Shown here one piece after another: positions 1-8,035 of a stretch of DNA of 64,000 nt; position 1 is the first letter of the stretch; each line of letters opens with the position of its first letter. The translations under genes were made by a program, and so were the position numbers. The stretch is from Terriglobia bacterium (GTDB taxonomy: Bacteria; Acidobacteriota; Terriglobia; Terriglobales; Acidobacteriaceae), in contig JAIQGK010000003.1 in NCBI GenBank assembly GCA_020072645.1, positions 434,001 through 498,000 of the forward strand. Direction: 5' to 3'. The notes beneath the pieces are model-generated. The model was not told where the DNA came from. It made no database searches and was given only the letters and a program-made list of their open reading frames with translations.

Positions 1-242
1 AAGGCTACTACGTCCCGTTCTCGGCTATCGTTGACGCTCCGTACTGGCACTACAAATTTGGCCAGGGACCCAAAGCGAATAATTCTGCGGGAACCATTCC
101 CAAGGGTGGCCTCATCCACGTGCAAGGCCCGGCGGGTGCCTGGGGCGGTACGCACCAGAGCGCATACCTGATGGGCGTGGGAAGGATCATTGTGAAGATC
201 GGCGATTTCCAGCCAGCGCCGGCGCTGACGACGAATTCCTGA
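1..242 (+). CDS. C-terminal end of an unrecognised protein (5' truncated by window)
   Basis: Frame 3 is open from the window edge to a TGA at 240-242, giving a 79-residue tail rich in Gly, Pro and aromatic residues (for example YVPFSAIVDAPYWHY and the segment GPAGAWGGTHQS). I do not recognise the family and the N-terminus lies outside the window, so no function is given. It reads toward the TonB-C/TPR gene that starts 42 bases later and could share its transcript. Confidence 0.5.
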   Translation, partial: GYYVPFSAIVDAPYWHYKFGQGPKANNSAGTIPKGGLIHVQGPAGAWGGTHQSAYLMGVGRIIVKIGDFQPAPALTTNS

Positions 243-284
243 CGATGCATTCTTATTGCTCTATTTCTTTCGAGGGAAACGCCT

Positions 285-1229
285 ATGGTGCGATCAGCTG
301 TAGTCATCGTTGCCCTGGGGTTCATTTTCGGAATCCGACTGCTTGATGCTCAAGTGCCTCGGCTTCCAAGATTGACACAGGAAGAGCTAGCGAGTCATCT
401 CAGGAAGTATGTCCCGCCCATTTACCCAGCAACCGCAAAGTCGGCTAAAGTGCAGGGGGATGTTGTCATCAACGTTGAGATTAGTCCAGACGGTATGGTG
501 AGGTCGACACGGGTTCTCAGCGGACCTACCATGTTGAGGGATGCTGCGGCATCTGCTCTAAAGCAATGGCGATATTCTCCATTTCACAGCGGCGAAGGAA
601 CTACTGCAGTGATCGGAAATGTTCTGGTGAGCTTCACTTTGCGCGAAAAACCAGAGGTACACACTCCGCACGAGTCCTCGGCAAACGGCAGTTACTCAGT
701 CTCTATAAGATTTCCGCCCAACGATCATCAAGGAGAGTCCGATGCAGAAGTTGCGAAGCGGTTCGATATCCCATGGGAAACATGCACACGTGGCGTGATC
801 GCGGATGCAACAGACGAGGGAACGGCGAATGCCTGCAAGGAGGCTGCGGCCATTGCGGACGAGTTCCCCCCAGATCGGCGCTTCACAGAACGAAGGCGCG
901 CCTATGTCTATGCGGCTACGGTTTATGCCAATCTCCGTGATCTCAATACCGCGCTTCATTACGCGGACAAGGCTGTAGAAGTTGTGAAGCTCGGAAACGG
1001 AGACGTCGCCGGCGTTGAGGCAGCGTATTCAATTCGCGGAGAAATCCGGGCTCTTTCTGGTGATATGGAAGGCGCTGATAAAGACCTATCTATCGCAGAG
1101 GATATTAGCCGCAAAGGCCAGCTCTTCGGTGCGCTCAAACGCGACCTACAGTTCCACGCAGAGTTGCTGACGCGTATGAATCGATCCCAGGAAGCCCAGG
1201 CCAAGCTTGCCGAGGCCGCCATGCTGTAA
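285..1229 (+). CDS. TonB C-terminal-domain protein with TPR-like tail
   Basis: This 314-residue protein has an N-terminal hydrophobic signal or anchor (about residues 4-22). Residues about 35-120 form a TonB C-terminal-like domain, shown by PPIYPATAKSAKVQGDV, VEISPDGMV and ALKQWRYSPF, the usual TonB-C landmarks. The C-terminal half (about 190-310) is helical with repeated Ala/Tyr/Leu spacing typical of TPR units. Such energy-transducer-like proteins sit in the envelope of many Gram-negative soil bacteria; this one has no ExbB/ExbD partner nearby. The ATG at 285 follows a GAGGGAAA ribosome-binding site. The specific role is unknown, and it looks like an ordinary flank gene rather than part of the biosynthetic cluster. 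Confidence 0.7.
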   Translation: MVRSAVVIVALGFIFGIRLLDAQVPRLPRLTQEELASHLRKYVPPIYPATAKSAKVQGDVVINVEISPDGMVRSTRVLSGPTMLRDAAASALKQWRYSPFHSGEGTTAVIGNVLVSFTLREKPEVHTPHESSANGSYSVSIRFPPNDHQGESDAEVAKRFDIPWETCTRGVIADATDEGTANACKEAAAIADEFPPDRRFTERRRAYVYAATVYANLRDLNTALHYADKAVEVVKLGNGDVAGVEAAYSIRGEIRALSGDMEGADKDLSIAEDISRKGQLFGALKRDLQFHAELLTRMNRSQEAQAKLAEAAML

Positions 1230-1252
1230 ACCGTGAATGGCCAAGGGTCGTC

Positions 1253-1280
1253 CTGAGCGCCTGTGGCTCAGTGGCTTTTT
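1253..1280 (+). terminator. Rho-independent-type terminator between convergent genes
   Basis: CTGAGC (1253-1258) and GCTCAG (1266-1271) form a perfect 6-bp stem with a 7-base loop, followed by TGGC and a run of five T (1276-1280). It lies just after the TonB-C/TPR gene and overlaps the 3' end of the opposing gene. The short stem keeps confidence moderate. Confidence 0.45.
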
Positions 1281-2077
1281 ACTTCATGCCCAGAGAATGC
1301 CAATTCCATGTGCGTTGGGGCGCCGTCCATCACGCTGTCCAGTACCAGGCTGACTGGTAATTGCAGCCCGCTAATAGGCTGGTGATCAATCTTGATCGCC
1401 AGTTTTACCACGCCGGATCCTGAAGTAGGCTTGTAATCCGCGTCATATCCGGTCAGGACAAACCCTTTAGCTGTGTGCACAAATTGCGGCCGCACTGAGC
1501 TGCTAAATTCCGCCGAATTTACCTTGATATCCGTGATGATCAGGTTTTTTCCCATCATGGTGACGACGTCCGAGGACCCGTCTTTATACGAAAGCTGGTA
1601 CTGCGTGCCAAGATTTTCCAGCGTGTAGTTGACTTCAGGCGCGGGGAACGGAGAGTTCAACATAAACAAGGACCATGTGGTGAAAAAGCCGTTGATGGCC
1701 TGGTCCATGCCAGAATAGATATCTTCAAAGCCCTTGCGCTGCTGTTCATTCACCGGCTCGGTGTCCGCGTGGTGGCTCACCGTCACTTTGTCCGTGTGGT
1801 CCAGCAGCATGGAAAAGTGTATTCCGTTCAAAAGTTTCAGCCCGGCTTGCGCGCTGGCAGGATCGGACGCGAGCTGGTCTTTCAGCACCAGTTCCCAGTT
1901 CGGCTTCACGGTGGCGCGGAACTCATCCAATCCCGCCGCGCGCAGGCTGTAATATGCATGCCGCGCATCGTCCATCACCTTCTTGCTATCTGCTACAGGG
2001 GTCTGGGATTGGGCCATCGATACAAGACAGCAGGCCATCAGCAACGGCAGGCAAAGTCCGCGCCAGAAAGGTTTCAT
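1268..2077 (-). CDS. Secreted protein of unknown function
   Basis: A 269-residue protein with a clear signal peptide (MKPFWRG, a hydrophobic LLMACCLVSMA core and a cleavage-like AQSQ site). The reading frame extends 26 codons further upstream, but the ATG at 2077 is preceded by CTGGAG at good spacing and places the signal peptide at the N-terminus, so I chose it. The mature part has alternating beta-like segments (for example ENLGTQYQLSYKDGSSDVV) and an Asp/Gly-rich C-terminal half. I recognise no catalytic motif. It is convergent with the TonB-C gene and divergent from nothing obvious; it looks like an exported orphan protein and probably has no link to the cluster. Confidence 0.65.
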   Translation of the reverse strand: MKPFWRGLCLPLLMACCLVSMAQSQTPVADSKKVMDDARHAYYSLRAAGLDEFRATVKPNWELVLKDQLASDPASAQAGLKLLNGIHFSMLLDHTDKVTVSHHADTEPVNEQQRKGFEDIYSGMDQAINGFFTTWSLFMLNSPFPAPEVNYTLENLGTQYQLSYKDGSSDVVTMMGKNLIITDIKVNSAEFSSSVRPQFVHTAKGFVLTGYDADYKPTSGSGVVKLAIKIDHQPISGLQLPVSLVLDSVMDGAPTHMELAFSGHEVKSH

Positions 2078-2210
2078 AAACACTCCAGAAGTTATTTTCT
2101 TGGGGGCAGCCCCTATTATGGCCCCTTTGTTGACCGAAAGCAGAAGGAAACTCAAACTGGCCAGGTTACTGAGGTTTGCGGATCTAAGAAGCGGATTCCA
2201 GGGTTCTTGC

Positions 2211-2498
2211 TTATTGATCCGCCGATTTCTTCTTTTTTGAGGGAAGGCGCTTTTGCGTGGGTACTAGTCGAAAGATTTCAGAAGGGGGAACGGCGAGCCC
2301 GTAGGAAAGCTGGAGAAGGCCATCAAAAGAAACGGTTTGCTCGGCGCGCTCGATTCTTCCTATCTGGTTGCGGTGAAAGTCACACATCTCCGCAAGCTTC
2401 TCCTGGGAGAGACGCCGTTCAATTCTTAATCTTCGGACTTGTTTGCCTAACAAAATCAATGCGCTGCGCACGCCGTATAGTCTTTCGGCAAGCCGCAC
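2211..2498 (-). CDS. XRE-family helix-turn-helix regulator
   Basis: A 95-residue protein with one Cro/C1-type helix-turn-helix: RRLRIERRLSQEKLAEMCDF, then HRNQIGRIERAEQTVSFDGLLQLSYGLAVPPSEIF, which matches the five-helix XRE fold almost end to end. The tail is Lys-rich. The start is a GTG at 2498, so the exact N-terminus is uncertain. It is divergent from the small gene at 2557 across about 58 bases, so it may control that gene and itself. No other DNA-binding or sensor domain is present. Confidence 0.75.
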   Translation of the reverse strand: MRLAERLYGVRSALILLGKQVRRLRIERRLSQEKLAEMCDFHRNQIGRIERAEQTVSFDGLLQLSYGLAVPPSEIFRLVPTQKRLPSKKKKSADQ

Positions 2499-2536
2499 AA
2501 ATCTACATCCTGACTAGATAGCACCTTGATTAGGTG

Positions 2537-2542
2537 TATAAT
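2537..2542 (+). promoter_or_regulatory. Perfect -10 hexamer between divergent genes
   Basis: TATAAT lies 14 bases before the ATG of the small gene at 2557, so the transcript would have a leader of only about 8 bases or be nearly leaderless. No convincing -35 box is seen at the right distance; CTGACT at 2510-2515 is too far upstream. No Shine-Dalgarno sequence precedes the ATG either, which fits a near-leaderless transcript. Confidence 0.4.
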
Positions 2543-2556
2543 TTGCCGCGAACGCT

Positions 2557-2838
2557 ATGGCTGCAAATACACCAGAAATCAGCTACGTTGCCTGTTTTAC
2601 CGAGGACGATGGCGTTTATTCCTGCGGACATCTTCATCCAAGTATCCGAGAGGCGATGAACTGCCTGGTTCCGGATGGCGGGAGCTTTATTCGCGCCCAT
2701 GACGCGGGGACCTTCCGTTCTCTTTCGAATCGGGAGTTTATCGACTTCCTCGAATCGCTGGAGCAGATGCCCTGGAGCCGGCGAAATAAAGCTCACGGAG
2801 GCGCGCCCGCTGTTCCAGCTGCAGAGCGCGCCGAATAA
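2557..2838 (+). CDS. Small orphan protein, 93 residues
   Basis: A compact acidic protein (ISYVACFTEDDGVYSCGHLHPSI, then FIRAHDAGTFRSLSNREF). The two Cys and two His in the CF...YSCGHLH stretch could bind a metal, but the spacing is not a classical zinc ribbon. It has no signal peptide or membrane segment. I do not recognise the family. It is divergent from the XRE regulator at 2498 and has a TATAAT just upstream, so the pair may form a small regulated unit. Confidence 0.5.
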   Translation: MAANTPEISYVACFTEDDGVYSCGHLHPSIREAMNCLVPDGGSFIRAHDAGTFRSLSNREFIDFLESLEQMPWSRRNKAHGGAPAVPAAERAE

Positions 2839-3151
2839 AGGAGCCGCCAGGGCGGGACTGAAAATTCTTCCGCGCTTTATTTGGAGCGCCCAACCCCTTG
2901 CCTCTAGTTCGTAGCCATCTAAATGCAAATAAAAGGCAAAAGTACATTCCGAATCAATGCCGAAAATAAATCGAAAATTGATTTCGTCGTTAGGATTGAT
3001 CTTTCGAGGTGGTCGGATGCTGCAGTGCTGTGTGCGGATTGCTTTATTTTCAATGATCTATAAGCTTTCACCCCTCAGGGCAGAATAATATAGTAGCGCA
3101 ATCTTAGAAGCGAATCAATAGCGAATAAAATTTTAAAGGCGGATTGTTTCT
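2839..3151. other. Intergenic, AT-rich, no gene seen
   Basis: This 313-base stretch becomes AT-rich toward its right end (about 2985-3140) and has stops in all frames I followed. I see no RNA gene and no clear terminator. The composition change marks the start of the decayed region that follows. Confidence 0.4.
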
Positions 3152-3420
3152 TTGCATTTTGGAGCCGAGGAGGATTTAGGGTTGGGCGACCTGATGGTCC
3201 TGGCAAAGTACAGGTTTTATCGGCGCGATTCACCACGAGGAACAACGCAGGCATCCGTGACGCTGGGCCCTAAACTTCCCACTGGCCGTACCAACCTAAC
3301 CGGTAGAACTGGGCTTCTGCTTCCGGCGGGATTACAGCCCGGGTCGGGATCTACTGACTTGTCTCTGGCCGCCAGTTGGATATACACGGGACTCTTCAAC
3401 CTTCAGCGACTGGTGGCCGA
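3152..3420 (+). pseudogene. Fragment of an outer-membrane transporter-like protein
   Basis: The translated segment LGDLMVLAKYRFYRRDS, followed by LGPKLPTGRT and QPGSGSTDLSLAAS, resembles the beta-barrel 'transporter' family (MetA-pathway/phenol-degradation type). In that family a KYRFYRRDS strand, an LPTG turn and a PGSGS/W turn recur. Here there is no signal peptide, no credible ATG and only about 90 recognisable residues of a protein that is normally over 250. The frame then continues without homology across the start of the TlpA-like ORF. I therefore read it as a remnant truncated at both ends. Confidence 0.5.
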
Positions 3421-3495
3421 TGAAGACTTTCATTCTTTGCTTCGGTCAAAAGGCACCCAGGCGACGAGGCTGAGCAGCGATCTGGAATCACGCTT

Positions 3496-3879
3496 TTGGC
3501 TTTACGCGGGCGCAGGATATCTTCCGCCGATCTTTGCGGCAAGGTAGTGCTGATCGATTTCTGGGCCACATGGTGCCAGCCCTGCAAGAAAGAAATGCCG
3601 GGATATGAAAAATTGGCGGACCGGTATGGATCGCGAGGATTTGTTGTGACCGGATTCAAGCTGGATACCATGGCTGACACGGAAGAGCCGCGCTTTTGCC
3701 CGGCGCATCGCATACATCACCCGCTGGCCGTCGCAACCGATGAGATCAAAAATAAATTCGGAGGCATTGAAGGCCTGCCAACAACCCTTCTCTACGATCG
3801 GCAAGGCATTCTGCGGCAAAAGATCATTGGATTTGAATATACGGATGTCATTGAGAAGGGCTTGAAGAAACTGCTTTGA
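3496..3879 (+). CDS. TlpA/ResA-like thioredoxin-fold protein without signal peptide
   Basis: The protein keeps the thioredoxin core: GKVVLIDFWATWCQPC with the CxxC redox pair, a GFVVTGFKLD strand, the cis-proline GLPTTLLYD and a C-terminal helix. TlpA/ResA family members normally act in the periplasm and start with a signal or anchor; here the frame opens at 3424 after a stop and the first possible start is TTG (3496). No export signal is visible. It runs directly out of the transporter remnant, so it may be a 5'-truncated copy brought there by a deletion. The active-site residues are intact, so a cytoplasmic reductase cannot be excluded. Confidence 0.5.
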   Translation: MALRGRRISSADLCGKVVLIDFWATWCQPCKKEMPGYEKLADRYGSRGFVVTGFKLDTMADTEEPRFCPAHRIHHPLAVATDEIKNKFGGIEGLPTTLLYDRQGILRQKIIGFEYTDVIEKGLKKLL

Positions 3880-3943
3880 GGATCCGAAAAACCTTTTGAT
3901 TCCTCCGCGTTATCTCAGGACAACCTGGATGTGGTCTGCCCGT

Positions 3944-4780
3944 TCAGCTATTCGAGCACGGTGCTGCCACAAAGGAGGATCTGCGAGCAAAGGTCGCGAG
4001 GGCTGCCGCGTACTGATTCGGAGCATCATAGAACAAGAAATGGTTTGCATTCGGTATTTCGATGACAGTGCAGTCGGATTCCCGGAGTCGCTGCAGGTAA
4101 GAGAGGTGGCGGTTCTCTGAACCGTACAAGAAATAGGTTGGAATCGGGAGACCCAAAAAGCGCTGCAGCAGGTTACCGTGATCTGAGTATTCCACGGTCT
4201 GAAATGCGTAATCATAGTAGGCGCGCGGGTTGGCTTTCGCCAGTACCTTTAAATGTTGCTCAAATCCCCGGCCTCTTCTGGCGGACACGGCCTTCTTGAT
4301 TTGTGGGAATATTACTTTTTCGAAATGCTGGTAAGGATGAGGGATTACATTCCGGCTGAACATGCAGTCTTCAGGAGCAAGATTGCCCTCCACATTTACA
4401 AATCCAGTTATTCTGTTCGAGTTCCGTTCCGCGTATAGAAGTGCCACCAGCCCGCCAAGGCTGCCGCCCACAAGCAGAAACGGACCCAGCCCCAGCTTGT
4501 CCACAAAATTCTCAATGAGACTCACAATTCCATCAATATTCAATGGGTGGTCATGATCATAAGGTGAGTCACCACAGCCGGGGTGGTCGGCAGAGATCAG
4601 GCGAAACGACTGAAGCTCCGGAGCGGCAGCCATTTCCAGGAAATCATCCTTTGAGCAGCCTAGTCCATGAATATAGAGGATCGTTGGCCCCGGGCCCGGT
4701 CGGTCAAAGTAACGTAGTAGGTAAGGTCGTCCCGCGGTACTGACCGTCATCTCCGAGAATTGTGGCAGTTCTCCTGGCAT
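3944..4780 (-). CDS. Alpha/beta hydrolase
   Basis: A 278-residue alpha/beta-hydrolase-fold enzyme. Counting from the ATG at 4780, the oxyanion-hole loop HGLG is near residue 38. The nucleophile elbow GGSLGG places Ser at about 107, the likely acid is Glu near 222 in YGSEN, and the catalytic His is about 247 in ANHF. The frame extends to a GTG at 4789, but the ATG at 4780 has AAGGG at 8-base spacing. It lies 67 bases downstream of the KAS III-like gene on the same strand, so the two probably form an operon. The substrate is unknown. Since the synthetases carry no thioesterase, a trans-acting (type II-like) thioesterase role is possible, but distance and orientation argue for caution. Confidence 0.75.
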   Translation of the reverse strand: MPGELPQFSEMTVSTAGRPYLLRYFDRPGPGPTILYIHGLGCSKDDFLEMAAAPELQSFRLISADHPGCGDSPYDHDHPLNIDGIVSLIENFVDKLGLGPFLLVGGSLGGLVALLYAERNSNRITGFVNVEGNLAPEDCMFSRNVIPHPYQHFEKVIFPQIKKAVSARRGRGFEQHLKVLAKANPRAYYDYAFQTVEYSDHGNLLQRFLGLPIPTYFLYGSENRHLSYLQRLRESDCTVIEIPNANHFLFYDAPNQYAAALATFARRSSFVAAPCSNS

Positions 4781-4847
4781 ATGCAGCACCCTTAAAATGA
4801 TTGCTCTGCTTTAACGACGTTACATTCAGTTTGTCAGAATCCCCTGA

Positions 4848-5774
4848 TTATCCGATGTACCGCAACACTGCCGCACTCACAACATGCGACGACCACGCAG
4901 TAAGCATCACGTGATCGTTTGGAGCCAACGGATGTTTGGTGGAGTAATTTTTCAGGCTGATCAAGTTATCGCAGGAATGCAAGTGTCCGTATTCGGCTAC
5001 GTCGTCCTCGTAAACTTTGTCGAGAGGCATCCCGGCAGCCTGTGCCATGAAATTCAGGTGCCCCAGGCTGGCATTCGTTCCAAAAAATGCACGTATGGTT
5101 TTGGCTTGCACTCCTGATTTCGCGTAGACCTTTCGGCTAAGCTCCCTGAGATCAAGAAGGCCGCCCTGAGTTTGCGCAATATTGCCGGCGCGTCCCATAC
5201 TGCCTAAAAAGGTATTGATCATGCTCTCAATCGCACAAATTTCAAACTCACCACCGTTCGCGGAAACAATGCAGGATGCAGCTCCGTCACTGAAGATTGT
5301 ATTGGCCTGAGGCCCAAGCCTATTGGCTTTCTTTTTTCCGAAAATGATTACCAGTGCCTTCTTCGCCGGATCATTGATCAAGTCACACGCAATTTGAAGC
5401 GCTTCGCCACAGGCACTGCAGGCCTGTAATGTCAAACCGATAATGCGGGTCTTCGCAAATCCGGCGGCGTGAAGAGCGGCAAAAAGCGCGGTCTCATCAT
5501 CATCTGCAACCAGGCCATCGGAATTCGAGCTGGTGAATACAACTGCATGGATATGGGCTGGCGTAAGATTTGCCGCCTTGAGTGTTTGCTGTGCACTGGC
5601 CAGACACATCTCGGGAATCGTCCTGCTGTCTTCGCAAAAATTCCTTAGCCCGCGTGATTTGAGCGTATTTAGCAGCTCAGCACTTACATTCTCTGCTCTA
5701 GCCAACTCATCGATAGGCTTGATGTTGCCCACACTGTAGGCCAAACCAGACAAAAAACAATTAGCGCCATTCAT
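4848..5774 (-). CDS. KAS III-like (FabH-related) acyltransferase with altered triad
   Basis: A 308-residue thiolase-fold protein. The N-terminal half has the FabH-type layout with the nucleophile in LQACSACG (Cys about 119) and an IFSDGAAS stretch like the FabH core. The C-terminal half keeps the fold, but the HQAN-type segment reads FGTNAS, with Thr where the catalytic His should be. The Asn-containing YGN segment reads YGHLHS, placing a His there. The Cys-His-Asn triad of FabH is thus rearranged, as in KAS III relatives that transfer acyl groups without decarboxylative condensation. The ATG at 5774 follows GGTGA and is preferred over a TTG 15 bases upstream. It is probably in an operon with the downstream hydrolase. 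Confidence 0.7.
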   Translation of the reverse strand: MNGANCFLSGLAYSVGNIKPIDELARAENVSAELLNTLKSRGLRNFCEDSRTIPEMCLASAQQTLKAANLTPAHIHAVVFTSSNSDGLVADDDETALFAALHAAGFAKTRIIGLTLQACSACGEALQIACDLINDPAKKALVIIFGKKKANRLGPQANTIFSDGAASCIVSANGGEFEICAIESMINTFLGSMGRAGNIAQTQGGLLDLRELSRKVYAKSGVQAKTIRAFFGTNASLGHLNFMAQAAGMPLDKVYEDDVAEYGHLHSCDNLISLKNYSTKHPLAPNDHVMLTAWSSHVVSAAVLRYIG

Positions 5775-5991
5775 GAATGTTTCACCCAAAGATCAGAAGT
5801 CAACCAACTTTGATAGATACTACTCTAATTTATTCGTCACCACATCATTCGGGTTAAGCCGTAATCTTTATCGACTCTATAATATTGTTTTCCCTTTTCG
5901 GGCAAACATGCGTGCTTGTGTCATATTGGATATAGTGTTAGTAAGATTGTTAAATCCAGATAAGTAAAAAAGTTTTTGCACTAACCTAATC

Positions 5992-6819
5992 TTGCAGATC
6001 GGTCCATCGGCTCTGCAGAATGATCGCGACTACAAGGTGACTGCTGTGCTCTACGGATACTTTGCCCTGAGCGGCGACCAGGGAGAATCTGCAATTTGTT
6101 GCCTTGATGGCTTTATTGCCGAGGCTGACGATTGGAATGAATTTGATCATGCCTGGAACTCATCGCTTCCGGACCCGGTTGTTGGTTTCGATGCTACAAC
6201 GTGTTTCGACGGCTCAGGTGCTTTTCAGTCCTGGGATATTCGCCGGCGCTATGCCGTGGTTGCAGGCTTCTCTGAAGTTTTGGCACGTTCTGCGCTAGTT
6301 CCCGTGGGAACCTTCGTGGTGCGAAAACATTTCTCGAGCTTATCTTCTGCGGATCGCGCAATTTTGTCCGCGGAAGGCATTGAGAGCCCGCTCGATCTCA
6401 TCTTTTACGATTGGACCGAGCGAATTATATTTCGAGTTCATGAGCAAAGCGAGAAAATCAGCCTGGTTTTGTGCCATGACTCACAAGCAGAGCAATATCG
6501 CAAGCTCTTCAACAAACATTTGAGCCGTTATCTGCTGGGGCCTCATCTTACCGGGAATCTGGGCTTTGCCAGACTCTGCGACTATAACCATCTTCAGGCC
6601 GCGAAACTGCTGAGCGAAACGGCTCTTCTGATAGAGACCCGAAAGCGCTTTCTGCGGCCGGCTGAAACTCCGTTTCCGATTCCTAAGTTCTTGCAGCAAA
6701 TAGCCGACCAGGTACTTCAACAAGGCAGGTTTGATGCTGCAGAATTGCATAAGCTCACGGAAAGGCTCAAAGGCCTGGCTAAAACCAATCCATATCGAAA
6801 ACGCGACCCCCGCAGCTGA
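5992..6819 (+). CDS. Unrecognised protein, weakly DUF3800-like
   Basis: About 275 residues with no signal peptide or membrane span. The N-terminal part (YGYFALSGDQG, then LDGFIAEADDWNEFDHAW) recalls DUF3800 proteins, which start with a short Asp/Ser strand and then a 'G-x-h-A...W..F...W' segment, but I cannot confirm the acidic active-site set. The C-terminal third is Lys/Arg/Gln-rich and helical. The apparent start is TTG at 5992; the frame opens after a stop at 5965-5967 with no better codon, so the N-terminus is uncertain. It converges on the flavoprotein gene with one base between the stop codons. Confidence 0.45.
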   Translation: MQIGPSALQNDRDYKVTAVLYGYFALSGDQGESAICCLDGFIAEADDWNEFDHAWNSSLPDPVVGFDATTCFDGSGAFQSWDIRRRYAVVAGFSEVLARSALVPVGTFVVRKHFSSLSSADRAILSAEGIESPLDLIFYDWTERIIFRVHEQSEKISLVLCHDSQAEQYRKLFNKHLSRYLLGPHLTGNLGFARLCDYNHLQAAKLLSETALLIETRKRFLRPAETPFPIPKFLQQIADQVLQQGRFDAAELHKLTERLKGLAKTNPYRKRDPRS

Positions 6820-6820
6820 A

Positions 6821-7453
6821 CTAACTCTCCTCGGATCCAGTTTCTTTGTCCGGAATCACGGGCGGCTTCGTCAGATCAACATCGACTACTGTGCTGTTTT
6901 CCAGCGTGCTTCGAGCGATCAGCCAGGCCCGTGGGTGGGCACGATAATCGTTTTCCCACAGCTTCGAGCGGTTCAGCGCCTTGCCACAATGAATAAAGGC
7001 CCAGGTGACGGTTACAACGATTACGGTATTTGGTTGTTGCCCCTGCGCTTCTGCCGCAGCCAGATATTCAGGCTCGCGGCTCAGGCGTGCCGTTCCCTTG
7101 ATTCTGAGTGTTTCATGCACTCCTGGAATCATGAAAAAGAGTCCGATTTCATTATTGACCAGCAGATTGGTCATCGAGTCCAGACGATTATTACCGCGGC
7201 GGTCGGGAATAACGAGTGTATGGTCATCGAGCACGCGTACAAATCCCGGTGCATCGCCTCTCGGACTTATGTCGACGCCGTTGCCTGGCTGAGTGGTGCC
7301 GATAATCAAGATGGGGGAATGTGCAATAAACAAACGGCAGCTTCTGTCGAGCTGGTCTAGAACAGGCAAAAAGCGAGGTGAAGCATAACGCGACCTTAGC
7401 GTTTCTTCGTCCTCTATTGCAATGCATGATGCAAGATCGTCAACTTCACTCAT
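6821..7453 (-). CDS. PPOX-type FMN-dependent flavoprotein (pyridoxamine 5'-phosphate oxidase family)
   Basis: A 210-residue protein with the split-barrel flavin fold of the MSMEG_1061-like branch of the pyridoxamine-phosphate-oxidase family. The diagnostic runs are GVDISPRGDAPGFV, VIPDRRGNNRLDS, an IGLFFMIPG strand and TLRIKGTARLS. These proteins bind FMN or F420-type cofactors and reduce small molecules; the substrate cannot be told from sequence. The ATG at 7453 has GGAGG at 5-base spacing. It faces the cluster promoter region and is transcribed away from it, so it marks the probable left boundary of the cluster. Confidence 0.8.
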   Translation of the reverse strand: MSEVDDLASCIAIEDEETLRSRYASPRFLPVLDQLDRSCRLFIAHSPILIIGTTQPGNGVDISPRGDAPGFVRVLDDHTLVIPDRRGNNRLDSMTNLLVNNEIGLFFMIPGVHETLRIKGTARLSREPEYLAAAEAQGQQPNTVIVVTVTWAFIHCGKALNRSKLWENDYRAHPRAWLIARSTLENSTVVDVDLTKPPVIPDKETGSEES

Positions 7454-7903
7454 ACTTCCTCCACTGTATGGACATAATCATAATCCTGAAATACCGTCAG
7501 TGACGACAAAACATTCTTGTTCGGTAAAAAGTTTTATTATGCGATGACTAGCATCAGAAATTATTTTGCGCTGATTACTATAGAGCAAACTAGTTAAGAG
7601 CCTACCAATTCCATCCGATGCTTTCTATATATCCATAAAAGTCATGCAGCGTATTCCCATAATGGAACAAATCTATCAATAAACATATTTTATAACTTAG
7701 GGTAAGCTGAACCATCGAGGGTGCAGACAATACGAAGTCCGCTTTAAATCGTGCTGGGCGCTGATTTCGCTGATCGGAAGCTATTTGTCTTTTTCAGAAA
7801 TGATTTCTGGCGTCTCAGTGCATGCCAGTAAATACTATGCTGCAACTAATCCGCAACTCTGTTCCATATTGAAACGGAAAATGAGAAATATTTTGTGATT
7901 GCA
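7454..7903. other. Long intergenic region upstream of the cluster promoter
   Basis: A 450-base stretch, AT-rich compared with the genes on both sides, lies between the divergent flavoprotein gene and the cluster promoter. I see no ORF with a credible start and no RNA gene. It probably holds upstream regulatory sequence for both directions. Confidence 0.4.
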
Positions 7904-7931
7904 TTGACTATGCCGCATCCGTCCCTATACT
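7904..7931 (+). promoter_or_regulatory. Sigma70-type promoter driving the front operon
   Basis: TTGACT at 7904-7909 and TATACT at 7926-7931 are separated by 16 bases, each one mismatch from consensus. Transcription would start near 7938, giving a leader of about 98 bases before the ATG at 8036. This is the best promoter I found by eye in the window. Confidence 0.65.
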
Positions 7932-7947
7932 AGAAAAAGTGTTTCTA

Positions 7948-7966
7948 CCAACCGCCTCTTGGTTGG
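7948..7966 (+). other. Stem-loop in the 5' leader of the front operon
   Basis: CCAACC (7948-7953) and GGTTGG (7961-7966) form a perfect 6-bp stem with a 7-base loop (GCCTCTT), about 10 bases after the predicted transcription start. No T-run follows, so it is not a terminator. It may stabilise the transcript or be recognised by an RNA-binding protein. Confidence 0.4.
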
Positions 7967-8035
7967 AGTTTCATCCAAAACATTCGGTTGAGCGCATCTC
8001 CTGGGCTCATGTTCACCGACGTTGGAGAAGATGCA

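Noticed and set aside
285-1229. TonB-C protein considered as evidence for a siderophore uptake system
   Set aside because: It is a TonB-like periplasmic domain protein, not a TonB-dependent receptor, and it lies outside the cluster; no receptor or iron-reductase gene is in the window.
1769-2521. 250-codon plus-strand open frame
   Set aside because: It is antisense to the secreted protein and the XRE gene, both of which have better protein-like features, and its translation is Arg/Gln-rich without a domain.
6731-7360. 209-codon plus-strand open frame
   Set aside because: It lies opposite the PPOX flavoprotein, whose family motifs are clear; the plus-strand translation has none.
7988-8035. 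TTG start 16 codons upstream for the radical SAM gene
   Set aside because: The ATG at 8036 has a proper ribosome-binding site and matches the expected family N-terminus; the upstream residues look non-conserved.
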